A DNA stretch of 64,000 nt from Bryobacterales bacterium KBS 96 (GTDB taxonomy: Bacteria; Acidobacteriota; Terriglobia; Bryobacterales; Bryobacteraceae): assembly GCA_000381625.1 (NCBI GenBank), contig KB906767.1:4269357-4333356 (forward strand), read 5' to 3'. The notes beneath the pieces were generated by a model. It searched no databases, was not told the DNA's origin, and was given only the letters and a program-made list of their open reading frames with translations. The translations under genes were made by a program, and so were the position numbers. This document shows, piece after piece, positions 61,645 through 64,000 of the stretch (positions within the stretch are counted from its first letter, which is position 1; each line of letters starts with the position of its first letter).

Positions 61645-64000
61645 ATGGTAACAGTCGGAGAGCGTTCGATCGTGCCGTGCAGCCACCGTCTGGCGCGGCT
61701 GGCGATCCTCGCAGTCAGTCTGCCTCTATTCATCGCCGCACAAACCATTCCGGCGGCTGCCGGCGAGAATTTCGACGGTAAAACCATTACCCGAATCGTG
61801 TTCTATCCGGCCCACCAACCCTATCCGGAGGCGGAACTCCTCAAACTGCTGCCATTGAAGGCCGGGTCGGTTTTCCGTGAACAGCAGTTGCCCTCCGCGA
61901 TCCAGGCGCTCTTCTCTACGGGCCGTTTTGCCAACATCGCCGTCGACGGGGCTGCCTCTCCCGGTGGCGTGACTTTGAAATTTCTCACCAGCCCCGCGTA
62001 TTTCGTTGGGCGCGTCTCAGTCCAGGGTGTGAAGGCGCCGCCGAATAACGGTCAGCTCGTGGGCGCTACAAAGCTGGAACTCGGCCGGGAGTTCTCGGAG
62101 CCGCAAAAGGAGCGCGCAATCGAATCGTTGCAAAACGTACTGCGCCGCAATGGCTTTTACAAATCTTCGGTTACGGCGAGCACCCAGTTCGTGCCCGATA
62201 TCCAGCAGGTGAATCTCAATTTTCAGGTCGAATCGGGCCAGCGCGCGCGCTTCGAACCGCCCGCGATTACGGGGGCTCCCGAGCGCTCTTCGGATGCCGT
62301 TATCGGTTCCACTAAGTGGAAAAGACTTTGGGGCCTACTTGGTTGGCAACAGGTTACGGATTCCCGAGTCGAGCAAGGCCTCGATAATATTCGGCAGTAC
62401 TATCAGCAAAAAGACCTCTTACTGGCGAAAGTGACTTTGCGCCAGTTGGAATATCACGCCGCCACCAACACCGTTAAGCCCACTATCCAGATAGACACCG
62501 GTCCCTCGGTCGTGATTCGCACTGAGGGCATGCGTATCCGCCGCGGGAAGTTGAAACAGCTAATTCCCGTCTACCAGGAGCGGGCCGTCGACGACGATCT
62601 GTTGATCGAGGGGCAACGCAATGTGACTCAATACCTGCAAAGTGAGGGCTATTTTGACGCCGACGTAACCTTTACCCAAAGCACCGGAAAGAATAACAGC
62701 CACGTGATCACCTACTACATCAACCGGGGCCAGCGGCACAAGTTCGTGAGGCTCGAGATCGCCGGCAATCATTACTTCAGTTCGGAGACAATTCGTGAAC
62801 GCATGTACCTGACTCCGGCGGAATTTCCCCGATATCCTCACGGCCGGTACAGCGGAACACTGCTTCAGCAGGATATCGAAGCCATCAAGGATCTCTACAG
62901 TTCGAACGGCTTTCGGGATGTCAAGATTACGGACAGATTGGCCGACAACTACGCGGGCAAGAAAACGAACGTGGCCGTCTTCATTAACATTGATGAAGGC
63001 GCGCAAACACTCGTCTCGTCGGTGTCGATCGATGGTGTTTCATCGCAGGATCTGATGCAAATCCGCTCGATCTTACTCTCATCCAAAGGACAGCCTTACA
63101 GCGGATTGAGCGTTATCGCCGACCGCGACAATATACTGAACTATTTCTATGACAACGGCTATGTCGATGCGACTGTCGATTACTCCGCGACACCGTCGAG
63201 CGATTCCCATCGCGTGGCTGTCGGTTTCATGGTGCGCCCGGGATTGCAGAAATTTGTCAGACGAGTGCTCGTTAGCGGATTGAAGACAACCAAACCGGAT
63301 CTAGTGCGTCGCCGCATCGACCTGCACTCTGGCGATCCGCTATCGTTTGCAAAAGATGCCGACAGCCAGCGGCGCCTTTACGACCTTGGAATCTTTGCCC
63401 GCGTCAATACAGCTCTCCAGAATCCGGAGGGCGCCGAGAACAACAAATACGTGTTGTATCAGCTTGATGAGGCGAGCAGATACTCCGTGAATGTGGGCGT
63501 TGGGGCCGAGTTCGGCCGGCTCGGCGGCGGCTACACTCTGGACGCTCCGGCGGGGGCGGCTGGGTTTTCGCCGCGGCTGACGCTCGGCGTGAGCCGCATC
63601 AATTTCATGGGGCTTGGGCACACGGTTAGTCTTCAGTCGTTGGTTTCAAATATCGAGCAAAGGGTGGGGCTGAGTTACATTGCTCCGCAGTTCATCGGCA
63701 ATCCTGATCTCAGCCTGATATTATCGACCCTGTACGACAGCTCTCACGATGTGCGGACATTTTCCGCGATCCGCCGCGAGGCTTCCGCCCAGGTCAGCCA
63801 GCGGCTTTCGAGAGCAAACAGCCTGCAGTACCGGATTGTATTTCGACGCGTCACGCAAGGAGATCTCCTCATCGATCCCTTGCTTGTGCCCTTGTACTCG
63901 CAACCGGCGCGTGTCGGACTCTTCGGCATGAGCTTTATTCAAGACAAGCGCGACGATCCGGCCGATGCTCACCGCGGTTCCTACACAACCCTCGACGCCG
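61645..64000 (+). CDS. BamA/TamA-family outer-membrane protein (3' end outside window)
   Basis: An open frame of 785 codons without a stop. A signal-like segment (LARLAILAVSLPLFIAAQ) is followed by POTRA-type domains, each with a pattern like ITRIVFYPA...FSTGRFANIAVDG, KFVRRVLVSGLKTTKPDLVR and RRLYDLGIFARVNTALQNPE. The beta-barrel begins with RYSVNVGVGAEFGRLGGGYT and a segment ending SFIQDKRDDPADAHRGSYTT, the typical BamA surface signature. It would assemble outer-membrane proteins or be a TamA paralogue. The ATG at 61645 or a GTG at 61672 may be the start. Confidence 0.87.
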   Translation, partial: MVTVGERSIVPCSHRLARLAILAVSLPLFIAAQTIPAAAGENFDGKTITRIVFYPAHQPYPEAELLKLLPLKAGSVFREQQLPSAIQALFSTGRFANIAVDGAASPGGVTLKFLTSPAYFVGRVSVQGVKAPPNNGQLVGATKLELGREFSEPQKERAIESLQNVLRRNGFYKSSVTASTQFVPDIQQVNLNFQVESGQRARFEPPAITGAPERSSDAVIGSTKWKRLWGLLGWQQVTDSRVEQGLDNIRQYYQQKDLLLAKVTLRQLEYHAATNTVKPTIQIDTGPSVVIRTEGMRIRRGKLKQLIPVYQERAVDDDLLIEGQRNVTQYLQSEGYFDADVTFTQSTGKNNSHVITYYINRGQRHKFVRLEIAGNHYFSSETIRERMYLTPAEFPRYPHGRYSGTLLQQDIEAIKDLYSSNGFRDVKITDRLADNYAGKKTNVAVFINIDEGAQTLVSSVSIDGVSSQDLMQIRSILLSSKGQPYSGLSVIADRDNILNYFYDNGYVDATVDYSATPSSDSHRVAVGFMVRPGLQKFVRRVLVSGLKTTKPDLVRRRIDLHSGDPLSFAKDADSQRRLYDLGIFARVNTALQNPEGAENNKYVLYQLDEASRYSVNVGVGAEFGRLGGGYTLDAPAGAAGFSPRLTLGVSRINFMGLGHTVSLQSLVSNIEQRVGLSYIAPQFIGNPDLSLILSTLYDSSHDVRTFSAIRREASAQVSQRLSRANSLQYRIVFRRVTQGDLLIDPLLVPLYSQPARVGLFGMSFIQDKRDDPADAHRGSYTTLDA

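Noticed and set aside
1-64000. CRISPR arrays, rRNA genes, replication origin
   Set aside because: No regularly spaced repeats, no rRNA-like sequence and no cluster of DnaA boxes were noticed on reading; a computed search was not possible.

Overview
The window reads as one contig of a GC-rich, Gram-negative soil-type bacterium, most likely an acidobacterium of the Solibacter/Bryobacter kind. The reasons are family-level: a 1152-residue TonB-dependent receptor with an N-terminal carboxypeptidase-like regulatory domain, an hrcA-grpE-dnaJ run without dnaK, a compact mlaEFD set, a BamA-like protein, and frequent TTG/GTG starts with tight gene overlaps. No marker such as rRNA is present, so the phylum is an inference.

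Bases 1-8250 are almost all minus-strand housekeeping genes, in transcription order trpD, a PTPS-related membrane protein, rsfS, hrcA, grpE, dnaJ, pdxH, lolA and the first codons of a GspF/PilC-like gene. Bases 8480-14700 run on the plus strand: a DinB-like protein, sucC-sucD-ndk, two secreted TPR-type proteins and rnc. Bases 14730-16563 hold three minus-strand genes. Then come mlaE-mlaF-mlaD, a ChbG/HpnK-type deacetylase, a six-hairpin glycosidase, DoxX, and a ROK regulator with a small AtzG-like protein and an amidase. Next are a secreted purple-acid-phosphatase-like enzyme, the TonB receptor and a secreted alpha-barrel protein.

Bases 32.2-41.7 kb look like carbohydrate metabolism: a DapA-type aldolase is divergent from an overlapping three-gene operon (HAD phosphatase, deoxyhypusine-synthase-like protein, HldE-like PfkB kinase). 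These are followed by an OmpA protein, a membrane spermidine-synthase-like protein and a Tat-exported UxuA-like protein.

Bases 41.7-47.2 kb are an accessory, decaying island. It holds a WGR-domain remnant, a frameshifted PD-(D/E)XK-like gene, a membrane coiled-coil gene coupled to a gene broken at a C7 tract, a small conserved gene, an FRG-domain gene and the C-terminal end of an OPT transporter.

Bases 47.3-55.8 kb hold an envelope locus: a DUF1175 (YfaT-like) lipoprotein with NlpC/P60-like residues, a 1553-residue bacterial alpha-2-macroglobulin with its thioester motif, a membrane protein, a SpoIID protein fused to an HELLH metallopeptidase-like domain, and a Tat-exported penicillin-binding transpeptidase. 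The remainder has an MBL-fold hydrolase, a PhyH dioxygenase beside an istB (IS21) remnant, tRNA-Val(UAC), a second OmpA protein, a ThiF/MoeB enzyme and a BamA-like protein that runs off the end. The observations most worth following are the macroglobulin/peptidoglycan locus, the HAD-DHS-like-PfkB operon, and the broken genes of the accessory island.
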